Shown piece after piece: positions 18,598 through 27,485 of a stretch of DNA of 64,000 nucleotides; position 1 is the stretch's first letter, and the number at the start of each line of letters is the position of its first letter. Source of the DNA: Caballeronia terrestris (GTDB lineage Bacteria > Pseudomonadota > Gammaproteobacteria > Burkholderiales > Burkholderiaceae); the NCBI RefSeq assembly GCF_001544515.1, contig NZ_FCOL02000008.1, positions 144,681 to 208,680 on the forward strand, in the 5' to 3' direction. A program made the position numbers and the translations under genes. The notes beneath the pieces are model-generated. The model was not told where the DNA came from. It saw only the letters and a program-made list of their open reading frames with translations, and made no database searches.

Positions 18598-21500
18598 CCG
18601 CTGCGAGCGGCTTGATCGAACCCTGGACGATGCTCGCGCCGAAGTCGCGAATCAGCGACTGCACGAACGGATCCTGCGTGATTTCCTGCTCGGCTTCCTG
18701 CTGGCGTTTTGCGCGGACGGCGGCATCGACGGCGGCGGCCGTGCGGCGCGCTGGTCCGACGGTGACGTTCACTTCGAGCGCCCGGCCGAGCTTTTCGGCG
18801 AGCGCTGCCTTCAGTTTGGCCACTTGCGCTGCGTCGGCGTATTGCGGCACGGGCACGCTCAGGGCGATCGAGGCGGCGTCGCATGCGGTCAGTTCGCTAT
18901 TGAACGCGAGCTGGTAGGCGATGCCCTTCAACGGCAAGTCGGCGGCAAGCGACGGCCAGTCGCCCGCGACGCCGATCGCATCGAGCGGCACGGCAGCGGG
19001 CAGCGGGCGCGGGTCGGATTTTGGGGTTGCCTTCGCCGGCGCGGCGTTGAAATCCAGGTCGTCGGGGCCGCTGTCGAACGCGGGGACGAAGTTGTCGTCG
19101 GGCGGCATGAAGTACGCATCTTCCGACGATGCCGGCATGTAGTCGTCCGGCGGCATGTCTTCCCATGGCGGCACGGCGGAACTGGCGCGTTTGGTTTCGA
19201 CCGTGGGCGACGGTGCAGCGGCAGGCGGCTGGGCTGCGACGGGCGCGCGGCGCGGTGTCGGGACTTGCACGGCGGGCGCGGCGCACATCGGCGACGCGGA
19301 GACAGGTTTCGGCACAGGCGGCGCGCCTCGCGTTCCCCGATCCGACGACACGCGCATTCCCGCGCTGCGCAACACGTCGAGCGCGGCGCTTGCGCCGGTG
19401 GCGGCGCGTGGTTTGTCGGCGGCTACCGGGGTATAGCGCGCGGAATCGGCTGCGGCTTGCTGCGCGGCTGCGGCGACGGGCGATGGGGTTACGTCGGGAG
19501 ATTGCTGGCCGGACGCTGCGTCGAAATCGGTTGCAGTGATGTTGCGCTCGACGACGGGCGCAGCATGGTCATCGCGTGCCGACGTGGCGGCTTCGCCCGA
19601 CTTTGTGCTTTCGGTCGTCGGCGCTTCTGCCCATGCAGCGGCATCGGGATTCGGAGCCACTCCTTCAAACGTCCCCGATCCGGTTTGCGCAGAAATATCC
19701 GTTGCACCGTCGGACGTTGCCGCGTCGTCCCAAGGCGCCAACTCTTCATGCAAAGCGGCATTCGGATGCCTTGGCGCCGAACCTTTACGCGTCGCGGTGC
19801 TTTCAGGCGTCCGTGCTCCTGCCGACGCAGCAACATTCAGAGGCGTCGTCGCGCGTTGGGAGATCGCCGCATTTTTCGGAGTAGCCGATCCTGCCAATGC
19901 AGCGATGTTCTGAGATTTCGGCGCGCCGGGAAACGACTGTGCAGCGGCATCCGGACGCTCAGGTATCGCGCCTTCGGGCGTAGCCGATCCTGCCAATGCA
20001 GCGATGTTCTGAGATTTTGGCGCGCCGGGAAACGACTCTGCAGCGGCATCCGAACGCTCAGGTATCGCGCCTTCGGGAGTAGCCAATTCTGCCGACGCGG
20101 CGTTGTTCGAACGCATGAGCATTGCGCCATCGGAAATCGCCGCGCTCTCGGATGCCGCTAATTCTGTCCGTGTAGCAGCATTCGGGGGCTTCCGCGCAGC
20201 GCTCTCATTGACGGCTGCATCAGCAGAATGAGCCGATTCGCGCGGCGCTTCCACCTGCCCGGCGGCGCTCGGCGTGGTGCGTTCCACTTGCGCAAACGCA
20301 TCGACCATCGCTGCCGAATCCTGCGCGCCCGACGGTTGCGCGGGCGTCGGTGTCGAAGAAACGGTGGCCGCAACGCCACGCGCGGCGCTCGACGCACCCT
20401 CACCCGACGCCAACGCACGCGAACCCGCAACTGCAACGCCAGCGACCGCCTTCCGCGCAACCCCAGCGCCCGACGACGGCGCATTAACCACGACGCCACC
20501 ACCGCCACCCGGGCCACTCGCCGGTTCAAACGCGAGCATGCGCAGCAGGGTCATGGTGAAGCCGGCGTACTCATCGGGTGCGAGGCCCAGCTCACTGCGC
20601 CCGACCGTCGCGATCTGATAGAACAACTGCACCTGTTCAGCCGACAGCGCCTCGGCAAACCGCCGAACATCCTCCGCCTCGGGCCATTCATCCAGCACGG
20701 ACGCCGGTGCGAACTGCGCCCACGCGATCCGGTGCAGCAGCCCCGCAAGATCCTGCAGCGCAGTCGAAAACGACAGACTGCGCAACGCCATCTCATCGGC
20801 AACCGACAACACACCCTCGCCATCCCCCGCCGCGAGCGCTTCCAGCAGCCGGATCAGATAACTTTGATCGAGCGCGCCGAGCATTCCGCGCACGGCTTCC
20901 TCGGTGACCTGATTGGCCGAATAGGCGATCGCCTGATCGGTGAGCGAGAGCGCGTCGCGCATGCTGCCGTCCGCTGCGCGCGACAAAAGCCGCAGCGCCT
21001 GCGACTCGAACGGAATCTGTTCCTCGCCGAGAATGTGCTCGAGGTGCGAAACGATGTGGCCCGCCGGCATCTGCTTCAGATTGAATTGCAGACAGCGCGA
21101 GAGCACGGTGACCGGAATCTTCTGCGGATCGGTGGTGGCGAGAATGAACTTGACGTGCGACGGCGGCTCTTCGAGCGTCTTCAGCATCGCGTTGAACGCG
21201 TGATTCGTGAGCATGTGCACTTCGTCGATCATATAGACCTTGAAGCGCGCATCGACCGGCGCGTACACGGCGCGCTCGAGCAGCGCCGCCATCTCGTCGA
21301 CCCCGCGATTGCTCGCCGCATCCATCTCGACATAATCGACGAAACGCCCCTCGTCGATCTCCCGGCACGCGCGGCACACGCCGCACGGCGTAGACGTCAC
21401 GCCCGTTTCACAGTTGAGCGCCTTCGCGAAGATGCGCGAGAGCGTCGTCTTGCCGACGCCGCGCGTGCCTGTAAACAGATAGGCGTGATGCAGGCGGCCG

Positions 21501-21601
21501 CCGTCGAGTGCGTGCGTGAGCGCACGAACGACGTGCTCCTGGCCGACGAGCGACGCGAACGATTTCGGCCGCCATTTGCGTGCGAGAACTTGATAGGTCA
21601 T
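18581..21601 (-). CDS. dnaX: DNA polymerase III tau/gamma subunit with an expanded repetitive linker
   Basis: 1006-residue clamp-loader ATPase and polymerase organiser. Residues 1-365 are the AAA+ clamp-loader module: Walker A GTRGVGKT at 45-52, zinc-finger Cys 64/73/76/79, sensor SRC motif (VLSRCLQF). Residues ~370-820 are a low-complexity Ala/Pro/Ser linker. Residues ~870-1006 (DWPSLAADLPLKGIAYQLAFNS onward) resemble the tau C-terminal domain that binds the polymerase alpha subunit. The protein is longer than I expect for the family, because of the linker, which includes a 33-residue unit present twice almost unchanged. I see no obvious slippery A-tract for making gamma by frameshifting. 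The last residues and stop lie in a palindromic repeat. Confidence 0.93.
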   Translation of the reverse strand: MTYQVLARKWRPKSFASLVGQEHVVRALTHALDGGRLHHAYLFTGTRGVGKTTLSRIFAKALNCETGVTSTPCGVCRACREIDEGRFVDYVEMDAASNRGVDEMAALLERAVYAPVDARFKVYMIDEVHMLTNHAFNAMLKTLEEPPSHVKFILATTDPQKIPVTVLSRCLQFNLKQMPAGHIVSHLEHILGEEQIPFESQALRLLSRAADGSMRDALSLTDQAIAYSANQVTEEAVRGMLGALDQSYLIRLLEALAAGDGEGVLSVADEMALRSLSFSTALQDLAGLLHRIAWAQFAPASVLDEWPEAEDVRRFAEALSAEQVQLFYQIATVGRSELGLAPDEYAGFTMTLLRMLAFEPASGPGGGGGVVVNAPSSGAGVARKAVAGVAVAGSRALASGEGASSAARGVAATVSSTPTPAQPSGAQDSAAMVDAFAQVERTTPSAAGQVEAPRESAHSADAAVNESAARKPPNAATRTELAASESAAISDGAMLMRSNNAASAELATPEGAIPERSDAAAESFPGAPKSQNIAALAGSATPEGAIPERPDAAAQSFPGAPKSQNIAALAGSATPKNAAISQRATTPLNVAASAGARTPESTATRKGSAPRHPNAALHEELAPWDDAATSDGATDISAQTGSGTFEGVAPNPDAAAWAEAPTTESTKSGEAATSARDDHAAPVVERNITATDFDAASGQQSPDVTPSPVAAAAQQAAADSARYTPVAADKPRAATGASAALDVLRSAGMRVSSDRGTRGAPPVPKPVSASPMCAAPAVQVPTPRRAPVAAQPPAAAPSPTVETKRASSAVPPWEDMPPDDYMPASSEDAYFMPPDDNFVPAFDSGPDDLDFNAAPAKATPKSDPRPLPAAVPLDAIGVAGDWPSLAADLPLKGIAYQLAFNSELTACDAASIALSVPVPQYADAAQVAKLKAALAEKLGRALEVNVTVGPARRTAAAVDAAVRAKRQQEAEQEITQDPFVQSLIRDFGASIVQGSIKPLAAGMRPE
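19881..20078. repeat. 99-bp tandem duplication within the dnaX linker
   Basis: Two near-identical 99-bp copies (19881-19979 and 19980-20078), each encoding 33 residues with the core TPEGAIPER and SFPGAPKSQNIAAL. They differ at only a few bases. Flanking sequence holds more diverged relatives (TPESTATRKG, ELATPEG), suggesting older rounds of expansion. The period is a multiple of three, so the frame is kept. Confidence 0.85.
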
Positions 21602-21708
21602 GCCGAAATTGTATCAGCAACGTCCTATCGCAAAGCAGCCGCAAAGGCGATGCAACCGAGCGCCGGAGCAATGAAAAACGAGGGGGAAAACAGAGGAAAA
21701 AGCGGAAG

Positions 21709-21808
21709 GTGACGAGCCCGACCCTCGGCACTGGCGGAAAACGGCTGTGGCTGCTTCGTTCCCGACCTGACCAGGTTGACCGCGCCGCCATGCGAGGAGG
21801 CCCGTCAC
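21709..21808 (-). ncRNA. ffs: Small (4.5S-type) signal recognition particle RNA
   Basis: The minus strand contains the universally conserved SRP domain IV: the block GGTCAGGTCGGGAACGAAGC followed by AGCC, which binds Ffh. The terminal arms GTGACGGGCC and GGGCTCGTCAC pair to close a ~100-nt rod, the size of bacterial 4.5S RNA. It lies 107 bp upstream of dnaX on the same strand, a location seen in many proteobacteria. A T-rich stretch (CTTCCGCTTTTTCC) follows the closing stem and could terminate it. Confidence 0.93.
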
Positions 21809-22127
21809 GACGAATTGTATCACCGGGCGCAGCACAGCGCGACCCGGAAGCGCCATTCATTGCCGGCGACTAACCTAAATATCCGTAGGAATACGCCTCT
21901 TGCGCTTCGTGTTTCCGGCCTCAGATGGTCCCTATCAGCACCGGGCAACGGATAGCAAAGTAGGCTAAGATGATATTTGAATCACCCGTAAGGCCCGGCC
22001 GGCAACGGCTTGGCGCTTTCGGTAGGCGAGCGGTTTCAGCCGCAGCGCAACGAAGAACTTTTCCTGTTTTGGTGTATCGTGGCGAGCATTCAAACGCGGG
22101 CCTCGAATCGATAGAGGTATTTAGACA
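21809..22127. other. Gap between SRP RNA and trxA
   Basis: 319 bp between divergent units. It must hold the promoters for the SRP RNA (leftward) and trxA (rightward). I see no open frame with a credible start, no RNA gene and no clear hairpin beyond a G/C-rich stretch near 21990-22020. Confidence 0.5.
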
Positions 22128-22454
22128 ATGAGCGAATCAATCAAGCATATCAGCGACGCATCGTTCGAACAGGACGTCGTCAAGTCGGATAAACCAGTCC
22201 TGCTCGATTTCTGGGCGGAATGGTGCGGTCCGTGCAAGATGATTGCCCCGATCCTCGACGAAGTCGCGAAGGATTACGGCGATCGCCTGCAAATCGCGAA
22301 GATCAATGTCGACGAGCATCAGTCGACGCCGGTCAAGTTCGGCGTGCGCGGCATCCCCACGCTGATCCTGTTCAAGAACGGCGCTGTCGCCGCGCAGAAG
22401 GTCGGTGCATTGTCGAAGTCGCAGCTCACCGCGTTCCTCGATAGCAACCTGTAA
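22128..22454 (+). CDS. trxA: Thioredoxin 1
   Basis: 108-residue thioredoxin with the canonical redox motif WCGPCK near residue 32 and the cis-proline region [10 protein letters not shown]. Cytosolic dithiol reductant for ribonucleotide reductase, PAPS reductase and others. It lies upstream of rho, a typical order in this group, but the strong terminator after it and the 270-bp gap mean rho has its own promoter. Confidence 0.96.
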   Translation: MSESIKHISDASFEQDVVKSDKPVLLDFWAEWCGPCKMIAPILDEVAKDYGDRLQIAKINVDEHQSTPVKFGVRGIPTLILFKNGAVAAQKVGALSKSQLTAFLDSNL

Positions 22455-22466
22455 CACGTCATACCC

Positions 22467-22500
22467 AAGAGAAGAGCGCTGCAAAGGCGCTCTTCTCTTT
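22467..22500 (+). terminator. Intrinsic terminator of trxA
   Basis: AAGAGAAGAGCGC / GCGCTCTTCTCTT, a 13-bp stem around TGCAAAG, ending in T-rich sequence (CTTTAT). It begins 13 bp after the trxA stop. Confidence 0.88.
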
Positions 22501-22515
22501 ATATGCGGGCCAAAC

Positions 22516-22568
22516 GTGCACCCGATGTGCACCAGCGTGCACGAGCCAATGTTGTGAAGCGACAACAT
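22516..22568. promoter_or_regulatory. Phased GTGCAC triplet and inverted repeat upstream of rho
   Basis: GTGCAC occurs three times (22516-22521, 22527-22532, 22537-22542), spaced 11 and 10 bp, about one helical turn. It is followed by ATGTTGT-GAAGCG-ACAACAT (22549-22568), a 7-bp-arm inverted repeat. These lie between the trxA terminator and the likely rho promoter (TAGAAT at 22624-22629). The phasing suggests a protein-binding site; no factor can be named. Confidence 0.4.
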
Positions 22569-22724
22569 GCGCGCAAAACCCGCGTCGCAGCGCCACCCGG
22601 GCCTTGTCCGGCGTGTGCTATGCTAGAATCACAAGACTTCAAGAAGTACAAGTCCTAGAGCGGTTCCGCTCACCTCTTCTCCCAAATCTTTCAGTCGCAC
22701 CTCTCTCCCTGGCGGGAAATCCGT

Positions 22725-23990
22725 ATGCATTTATCCGAGCTCAAGTCTCAGCACGTGTCAGCACTGATCGAAATGGCCAATGGCCTTGAGATCGAAAACG
22801 CAAACCGCCTGCGCAAGCAGGAATTGATGTTTGCGATTCTCAAGAAGCGCGCCAAGACGGGCGACACGATTTTCGGCGACGGCACGCTAGAAGTCCTTCC
22901 CGACGGCTTCGGCTTCCTGCGCTCGCCCGAGACCTCGTATCTCGCGAGCACGGACGACATCTATATCAGCCCCTCGCAGATTCGCCGTTTCAATCTGCAT
23001 ACCGGCGACACCATCGAAGGCGAAGTGCGCACGCCAAAAGACGGCGAACGCTATTTCGCGCTGGTCAAGGTCGACAAGGTCAACGGGCAGCCGCCCGAGG
23101 CCTCGAAGCACAAGATCATGTTCGAGAACCTGACGCCGCTGCATCCGAACAAGCCGCTGCCGCTCGAACGCGAAATGCGCGGCGAGGAAAACGTCACCGG
23201 CCGGATCATCGACATGATCTCGCCGATCGGCAAAGGCCAGCGCGGTCTGCTCGTCGCGTCGCCGAAGTCGGGCAAGACGGTGATGCTCCAGCACATCGCG
23301 CATGCCATCAAGTCGAACCATCCGGACATCGTGCTCTTCGTGTTGCTCATCGACGAGCGGCCGGAAGAAGTGACGGAAATGCAGCGTTCGGTCGCCGGCG
23401 AAGTGATCGCCTCGACCTTCGACGAACCCGCCGCGCGCCACGTGCAAGTCGCGGAAATGGTGATCGAGAAGGCGAAGCGTCTCGTCGAAATGAAGCACGA
23501 CGTCGTGATTCTGCTCGACTCCATCACGCGTCTCGCGCGCGCCTACAACACGGTCGTGCCGGCGTCGGGCAAGGTGCTGACGGGCGGTGTCGATGCGAAC
23601 GCGCTGCAACGTCCGAAGCGGTTCTTCGGCGCTGCCCGCAATATCGAGGAAGGTGGTTCGCTCACCATCATCGGTACGGCGCTGATCGAAACCGGCAGCC
23701 GCATGGACGACGTGATCTACGAAGAGTTCAAGGGCACCGGCAACATGGAAGTGCACCTGGAGCGGCGTCTGGCTGAAAAGCGCGTCTATCCGTCGATCAA
23801 CCTGAACAAGTCGGGCACGCGCCGCGAAGAGTTGCTGATCAAGCCGGATCTGCTGCAAAAGGTCTGGGTGCTGCGCAAGTTCATCCACGACATGGACGAA
23901 GTCGAAGCGATGGAATTCCTGCTCGACAAGATCCGCCAGACGAAAAGCAATTCCGAGTTCTTCGACCTGATGCGCCGTGGCGGAGGCTGA
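22725..23990 (+). CDS. rho: Transcription termination factor Rho
   Basis: 421-residue hexameric RNA helicase/ATPase that ends transcription at Rho-dependent sites. N-terminal helix bundle ([20 protein letters not shown]), cold-shock-like RNA-binding domain ([19 protein letters not shown]), Walker A SPKSGKT near residue 180, Walker [14 protein letters not shown] and the Q/R-loop region [18 protein letters not shown]. Length is typical. A long untranslated leader (about 95 nt if TAGAAT at 22624 is the -10 box) would fit autoregulation. Confidence 0.97.
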   Translation: MHLSELKSQHVSALIEMANGLEIENANRLRKQELMFAILKKRAKTGDTIFGDGTLEVLPDGFGFLRSPETSYLASTDDIYISPSQIRRFNLHTGDTIEGEVRTPKDGERYFALVKVDKVNGQPPEASKHKIMFENLTPLHPNKPLPLEREMRGEENVTGRIIDMISPIGKGQRGLLVASPKSGKTVMLQHIAHAIKSNHPDIVLFVLLIDERPEEVTEMQRSVAGEVIASTFDEPAARHVQVAEMVIEKAKRLVEMKHDVVILLDSITRLARAYNTVVPASGKVLTGGVDANALQRPKRFFGAARNIEEGGSLTIIGTALIETGSRMDDVIYEEFKGTGNMEVHLERRLAEKRVYPSINLNKSGTRREELLIKPDLLQKVWVLRKFIHDMDEVEAMEFLLDKIRQTKSNSEFFDLMRRGGG

Positions 23991-24019
23991 TTCTTCCTCT
24001 CGCACCCCGTCTGCACCGA

Positions 24020-24043
24020 AACCGCCTCCGGGCGGTTTTTTTT
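24020..24043 (+). terminator. Intrinsic terminator of rho
   Basis: AACCGCC / GGCGGTT, a 7-bp stem with loop TCCG followed by about eight T. It lies 30 bp after the rho stop. Confidence 0.9.
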
Positions 24044-24066
24044 CGTCCATCGCATGCGTTGGTGAC

Positions 24067-24100
24067 AACCTGTACGTGAACGTACAGGTTGAACTATAAT
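24067..24100 (+). promoter_or_regulatory. MerR operator and promoter; probably leaderless transcript
   Basis: AACCTGTACGT-GA-ACGTACAGGTT (24067-24090) is a perfect inverted repeat with 11-bp arms, resembling the TACGT-nn-ACGTA operators of LiuR-like MerR regulators. Directly after it is a consensus -10 box TATAAT (24095-24100). The operator covers where a -35 element would be. The ATG begins 7 bp after the -10 box, where transcription should start, so the mRNA would have no leader. Autoregulation of the MerR/MFS pair is the natural reading. Confidence 0.8.
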
Positions 24101-24107
24101 TCGCCGC

Positions 24108-24617
24108 ATGGCCGACGAATCGACTCCACTTCTGACCGTCCGCGACGCCGCCGAGCGTCTCGGCGTCACGCCGCGCACGCTGAAGTATTACGAGGAACGC
24201 GGCCTCGTTATGCCGAGCCGCAGCGTCGGCCGCTATCGTCTGTACGATGAAAGCGATCTCGAGCGATTCGGGCGAATCCTGCGTTTGCGATCGCTGGGGT
24301 TTTCGCTGCACGGCATCGTCGAGATGCTGAAGCGGCCGCTCGAATCGACTGAAACCGGGCGCAGGCGCTACTCCGACGAATCGCTCGACGAAATCCGCAG
24401 CGGCCTGCAGCAGCAACTCGACGCGCTCGATACGCGCATCGAAGCGGTGCGCCGCGAGTTGAAGGAAGCGCAGACGGTACGCGCGGAATTGCGGCGCGAC
24501 CTGGATTACGTCGAAGGGCGCCTCGCCGGCCAGCCCGCCGACGAATTGCTGGAACAGCGCAAGAAAGCGGTCACAGCGGCAAAAAAAGCGGCGAAGGCAA
24601 AGCCCGAAGGCGCATGA
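24108..24617 (+). CDS. MerR family transcriptional regulator
   Basis: 169-residue one-component regulator. The N-terminal winged helix (TVRDAAERLGVTPRTLKYYEERGL, residues 7-30, then GRYRLYDESDLERFGRILRLRSLGF) is followed by a long dimerisation coiled coil (about 85-140) and a Lys/Ala-rich tail. I see no metal-binding Cys pattern, so it is not a CueR/ZntR-type sensor. Its gene overlaps the MFS gene by ATGA, indicating that it controls that transporter. Effector unknown. Confidence 0.9.
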   Translation: MADESTPLLTVRDAAERLGVTPRTLKYYEERGLVMPSRSVGRYRLYDESDLERFGRILRLRSLGFSLHGIVEMLKRPLESTETGRRRYSDESLDEIRSGLQQQLDALDTRIEAVRRELKEAQTVRAELRRDLDYVEGRLAGQPADELLEQRKKAVTAAKKAAKAKPEGA

Positions 24618-26155
24618 ATTCGCCCGCCCTCACCGCCGGACGCCTGCGCGCCGACTTCTTCCCGTGGGTGCTCGCCCTCGCGACCGGCCTCGACTACTTC
24701 GACAACGCCATCTTCTCCTTCTTCGCGAGCTATATCGCGGGCGGCGTGAACGCGTCGCCGGACGAGCTCGTGTGGTCGTCGAGCGCTTATGCCGTCGCGG
24801 CCGTGCTCGGCATTCTCCAGCAGCAATGGTGGGTCGAACGGCTCGGCCACCGACGCTATATCGCCGGCTGCCTGCTGCTCTACGCGGCGGGCGCGGCGAT
24901 GTCGGCGTTGAGCGACTCGTCGCTGCAACTGATGTTCGCGCGCGGCTTCCAGGGCTATTTCATCGGTCCGATGATGGGCGCCTGCCGCATCCTGATTCAG
25001 ATCAGCCTGGCGCCCCAGCAGCGCGCGAGCGCCCTGCGCGCGTTCCTCGGCATGATCATCCTGAGCAGCGCGCTCGCCCCGCTCGCCGGCGGCTGGCTGA
25101 TTTCACACTTCGACTGGCGCGCGATCTTCTTCTGCACCGCGCCAGTCGGCGCCGCGTTCGCGGTGTTCGCGTTCCTCGTCCTGCCCGATTCCGGCAACGT
25201 GCAACCCGAGGCGCGCGGAGAATCGCATTTCTGGCCGTATCTGCTGTTCGCGTTCGCGCAGGGCGCGCTGCAAATCGTGATGCAGCAGGTCCGTTTCCAG
25301 CTTTTCAGCACCTCGCCGATGCTAATCCTGCTGACGGTGGCCGGCATCGGCGCCCTCGCCTGGTTCATCTGGCACCAGTGGCATCATCCGTCGCCGCTCG
25401 TGCGGCTGCACGCGCTGCGCGAGCGCACGTTCCAGGTCGGCCTCCTGCTCTATATGTTCTATTACTACGAGTCGACGGGCTTCAGCTACCTGATCTCGCG
25501 CTTTCTCGAACAAGGGCTGAGCTATCCGGTGGAGAACGCGGGACGGCTCGTCGGCGTGACGTCGCTGATCTCGGGAACCGCGCTATTCGCCTATTTTCGC
25601 TATGCGCAACTCTTGCCGCGCAAGAAATGGATCATCGTGCCGGGGTTCGCGATCGCGGCGCTCGTCGCATGGATGATGACGCGCATGTCGCCCGCGGTCG
25701 ACCAGGCGGCGCTGATCCTGCCGATGCTGCTGCGCGGCCTGCTGCTGCTCTTCATCGTGCTGCCGGTCGCGAACCTGACGTTTCGCATATTCGCGATCGA
25801 GGAGTTCGCGCACGGCTATCGGCTGAAAAACATCGTGCGGCAACTGACGATCTCGTTCGCGACCGCTTCGGTGATCATCGTCGAGCAGCATCGGCAGGCG
25901 GTGCACCAGACGCGCCTCGTCGAGTGGACAAATCCGTACAATCCGGTGTTTCAGCAGACGCTGGCCGCGCTGTCGGACGGTTTCGCCGCCGCCGGCCGCA
26001 GCGCCGCCGAGGCGCATTCGCTCGCGCTCGTCAGCGTGAGCCGGATGGTCGCGCAGCAGGCGAACTTCCTGGCGTCACTGGACGGCTTCTACTTCCTGAT
26101 GGGCGTCGCGCTCGTCGGCGGCATTTTCGCGTGCTGGCAAAAACAGATCGACTGA
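24614..26155 (+). CDS. MFS transporter (probably 14-helix drug/metabolite exporter)
   Basis: 513-residue polytopic membrane protein with MFS features: first helix FFPWVLALATGLDYFDNAIF, a loop 2-3 region (ERLGHRRYIAGCLLLYAAG) and a helix rich in Gly/Pro (LAPLAGGWLISHFDWRAIFF) like motif C of antiporters. The length suggests the 14-helix class. The gene overlaps that of the MerR regulator, so expression is probably coupled to an inducing substrate, perhaps a toxic or aromatic compound (inference). Confidence 0.85.
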   Translation: MNSPALTAGRLRADFFPWVLALATGLDYFDNAIFSFFASYIAGGVNASPDELVWSSSAYAVAAVLGILQQQWWVERLGHRRYIAGCLLLYAAGAAMSALSDSSLQLMFARGFQGYFIGPMMGACRILIQISLAPQQRASALRAFLGMIILSSALAPLAGGWLISHFDWRAIFFCTAPVGAAFAVFAFLVLPDSGNVQPEARGESHFWPYLLFAFAQGALQIVMQQVRFQLFSTSPMLILLTVAGIGALAWFIWHQWHHPSPLVRLHALRERTFQVGLLLYMFYYYESTGFSYLISRFLEQGLSYPVENAGRLVGVTSLISGTALFAYFRYAQLLPRKKWIIVPGFAIAALVAWMMTRMSPAVDQAALILPMLLRGLLLLFIVLPVANLTFRIFAIEEFAHGYRLKNIVRQLTISFATASVIIVEQHRQAVHQTRLVEWTNPYNPVFQQTLAALSDGFAAAGRSAAEAHSLALVSVSRMVAQQANFLASLDGFYFLMGVALVGGIFACWQKQID

Positions 26156-26158
26156 CCG

Positions 26159-26995
26159 ATGCCCAATCTCTTCTCCCGCTGGTTCGGCGCGCAACGCCGC
26201 GAGCGCACGCTGCGCAAATACGCAATCGACGACGCCGTCTGGCAAAGCACGCTCGACGCGCTGCCGTTCTTCGGCCATCTCGATGCCGCCGAACTCGCCC
26301 GTCTGCGCGAAGACGCGAGCCTTTTCATCGCGCAGAAGGAGTTTTCGACCGCCCACGAACTGGAACTCACCGACGCGATGATCGTCTCGATTGCCGCGCA
26401 GGCTTGTCTGCCGGTGCTGAACCTGAGTCTAGACCTGTTTCGGGGGTGGGTCGGCGTGATCGTCTATCCGGGGGAATTCGTGATCCGGAAGACGGTGGAG
26501 GACGAGGACGGCGTCGTCCACGAGGTGGAGCAGGACGCGAGCGGCGAGGCGTGGGAAGGCGGGCCGGTCGTGCTGTCGTGGGAAGACGCGCAGAAGACCG
26601 ACGGCGCGGAGGCGTACAACGTCGTGATCCACGAGTTCGCGCACAAGATCGACATGGTGAACGGCGAAGCCGACGGCCATCCGCCGCTCTTCCGACGCTG
26701 GCACGCGCCGCTCGACGCGCAGGCGTGGTCCGACGTCTTCGATCACGCCTACGACCACTTCTGCGCGCAGGTCGACTCGGTGCCGGCGCGCCGCTGGAGC
26801 CGTTTCGAGCGCGATTCGCTGATCGATCCTTACGCGGCGGACCATCCGTCGGAGTTTTTCGCGGTGTGCAGCGAGGCGCTCTTCGTCACGCCGCATGCGT
26901 TCGAGGCGGCGTATCCGGAGTTGTATCGCCTTCTCGCGCGCTATTACCGGCAGGACCCGGCGGGCGTGGGCGCGCTAAAGGCGGTTTCGCCCTGA
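26159..26995 (+). CDS. M90 family zinc metallopeptidase (MtfA-like)
   Basis: 278 residues with the zinc motif HEFAH (VVIHEFAHKIDMVNG, near residue 160) and the downstream conserved YAADHPSEFFAVCSEALF, which carries the third ligand. It matches the MtfA/M90 family; E. coli MtfA interacts with the regulator Mlc and has aminopeptidase activity. It starts 3 bp after the MFS stop, but functional linkage to that transporter is uncertain. No signal peptide; cytosolic. Confidence 0.9.
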   Translation: MPNLFSRWFGAQRRERTLRKYAIDDAVWQSTLDALPFFGHLDAAELARLREDASLFIAQKEFSTAHELELTDAMIVSIAAQACLPVLNLSLDLFRGWVGVIVYPGEFVIRKTVEDEDGVVHEVEQDASGEAWEGGPVVLSWEDAQKTDGAEAYNVVIHEFAHKIDMVNGEADGHPPLFRRWHAPLDAQAWSDVFDHAYDHFCAQVDSVPARRWSRFERDSLIDPYAADHPSEFFAVCSEALFVTPHAFEAAYPELYRLLARYYRQDPAGVGALKAVSP

Positions 26996-27032
26996 GAAAG
27001 CGCCTTGAAAACCTGCCAAACGACTGATTTTC

Positions 27033-27107
27033 TGGCATAATCGCCGTTTTTCGACCTCAGGCAAGTGACTCGCGCTTGAAAGGCCAGCTTCCGAATAGTT
27101 TGGAAGC
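27033..27107 (+). promoter_or_regulatory. rpmE2 promoter and leader hairpin
   Basis: TGGCATAAT (27033-27041) is an extended -10 box. The ~100-nt leader that would follow contains GCTTCC-(9 nt)-GGAAGC (27087-27107), a short hairpin. Ribosomal protein genes often carry autoregulatory leaders, and L31 leaders are known in other bacteria, so a control element is plausible but unproven. Confidence 0.45.
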
Positions 27108-27147
27108 CCCGAGCGGGTTGGCTACCGTCAGATACCCAGGAAAGACC

Positions 27148-27402
27148 ATGAAAGAAGGCATTCACCCGAATTACCGCGAAGTCCTGTTCATCGACATGTC
27201 GAACGACTTCAAGTTCGTGACGCGTTCCACCATCAACACGCGCGAAACCGCCGAGTTCGAAGGCAAGACCTACCCGCTCGCGAAGATCGAAGTGTCGTCG
27301 GAATCGCATCCGTTCTACACCGGCCAGCAAAAGATCATGGACACGGCCGGCCGCGTCGAGAAGTTCAACAAGAAGTTCGCAGCGTTTTCGTCGAAGAAGT
27401 AA
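27148..27402 (+). CDS. rpmE2: 50S ribosomal protein L31 type B
   Basis: 84-residue L31 of the zinc-independent B type: it begins [20 protein letters not shown] and lacks the CxxC zinc motif of L31 type A. It sits on the large-subunit side of the intersubunit bridge. The start at 27148 follows AGGAAAG; an upstream frame to 27076 belongs to the leader. It follows the peptidase gene after a 152-bp gap with its own promoter. Confidence 0.95.
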   Translation: MKEGIHPNYREVLFIDMSNDFKFVTRSTINTRETAEFEGKTYPLAKIEVSSESHPFYTGQQKIMDTAGRVEKFNKKFAAFSSKK

Positions 27403-27455
27403 GACGGCAAACGTCTGAAGCATCTTAGATATCGGAGCCAGTCGCCGATATCCGC

Positions 27456-27485
27456 AAAAAAGGGCAGCGTAAGCTGCCCTTTTTT
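27456..27485 (+). terminator. Intrinsic terminator of rpmE2
   Basis: AGGGCAGC-GTAA-GCTGCCCT, an 8-bp stem with tetraloop, preceded by six A and followed by six T, so it is symmetric and could act on both strands. Confidence 0.92.

Noticed and set aside
18581..21601. Programmed frameshift in dnaX to make gamma
   Set aside because: No A-rich slippery heptamer with a following hairpin was noticed at the clamp-loader/linker boundary, so only tau is annotated.
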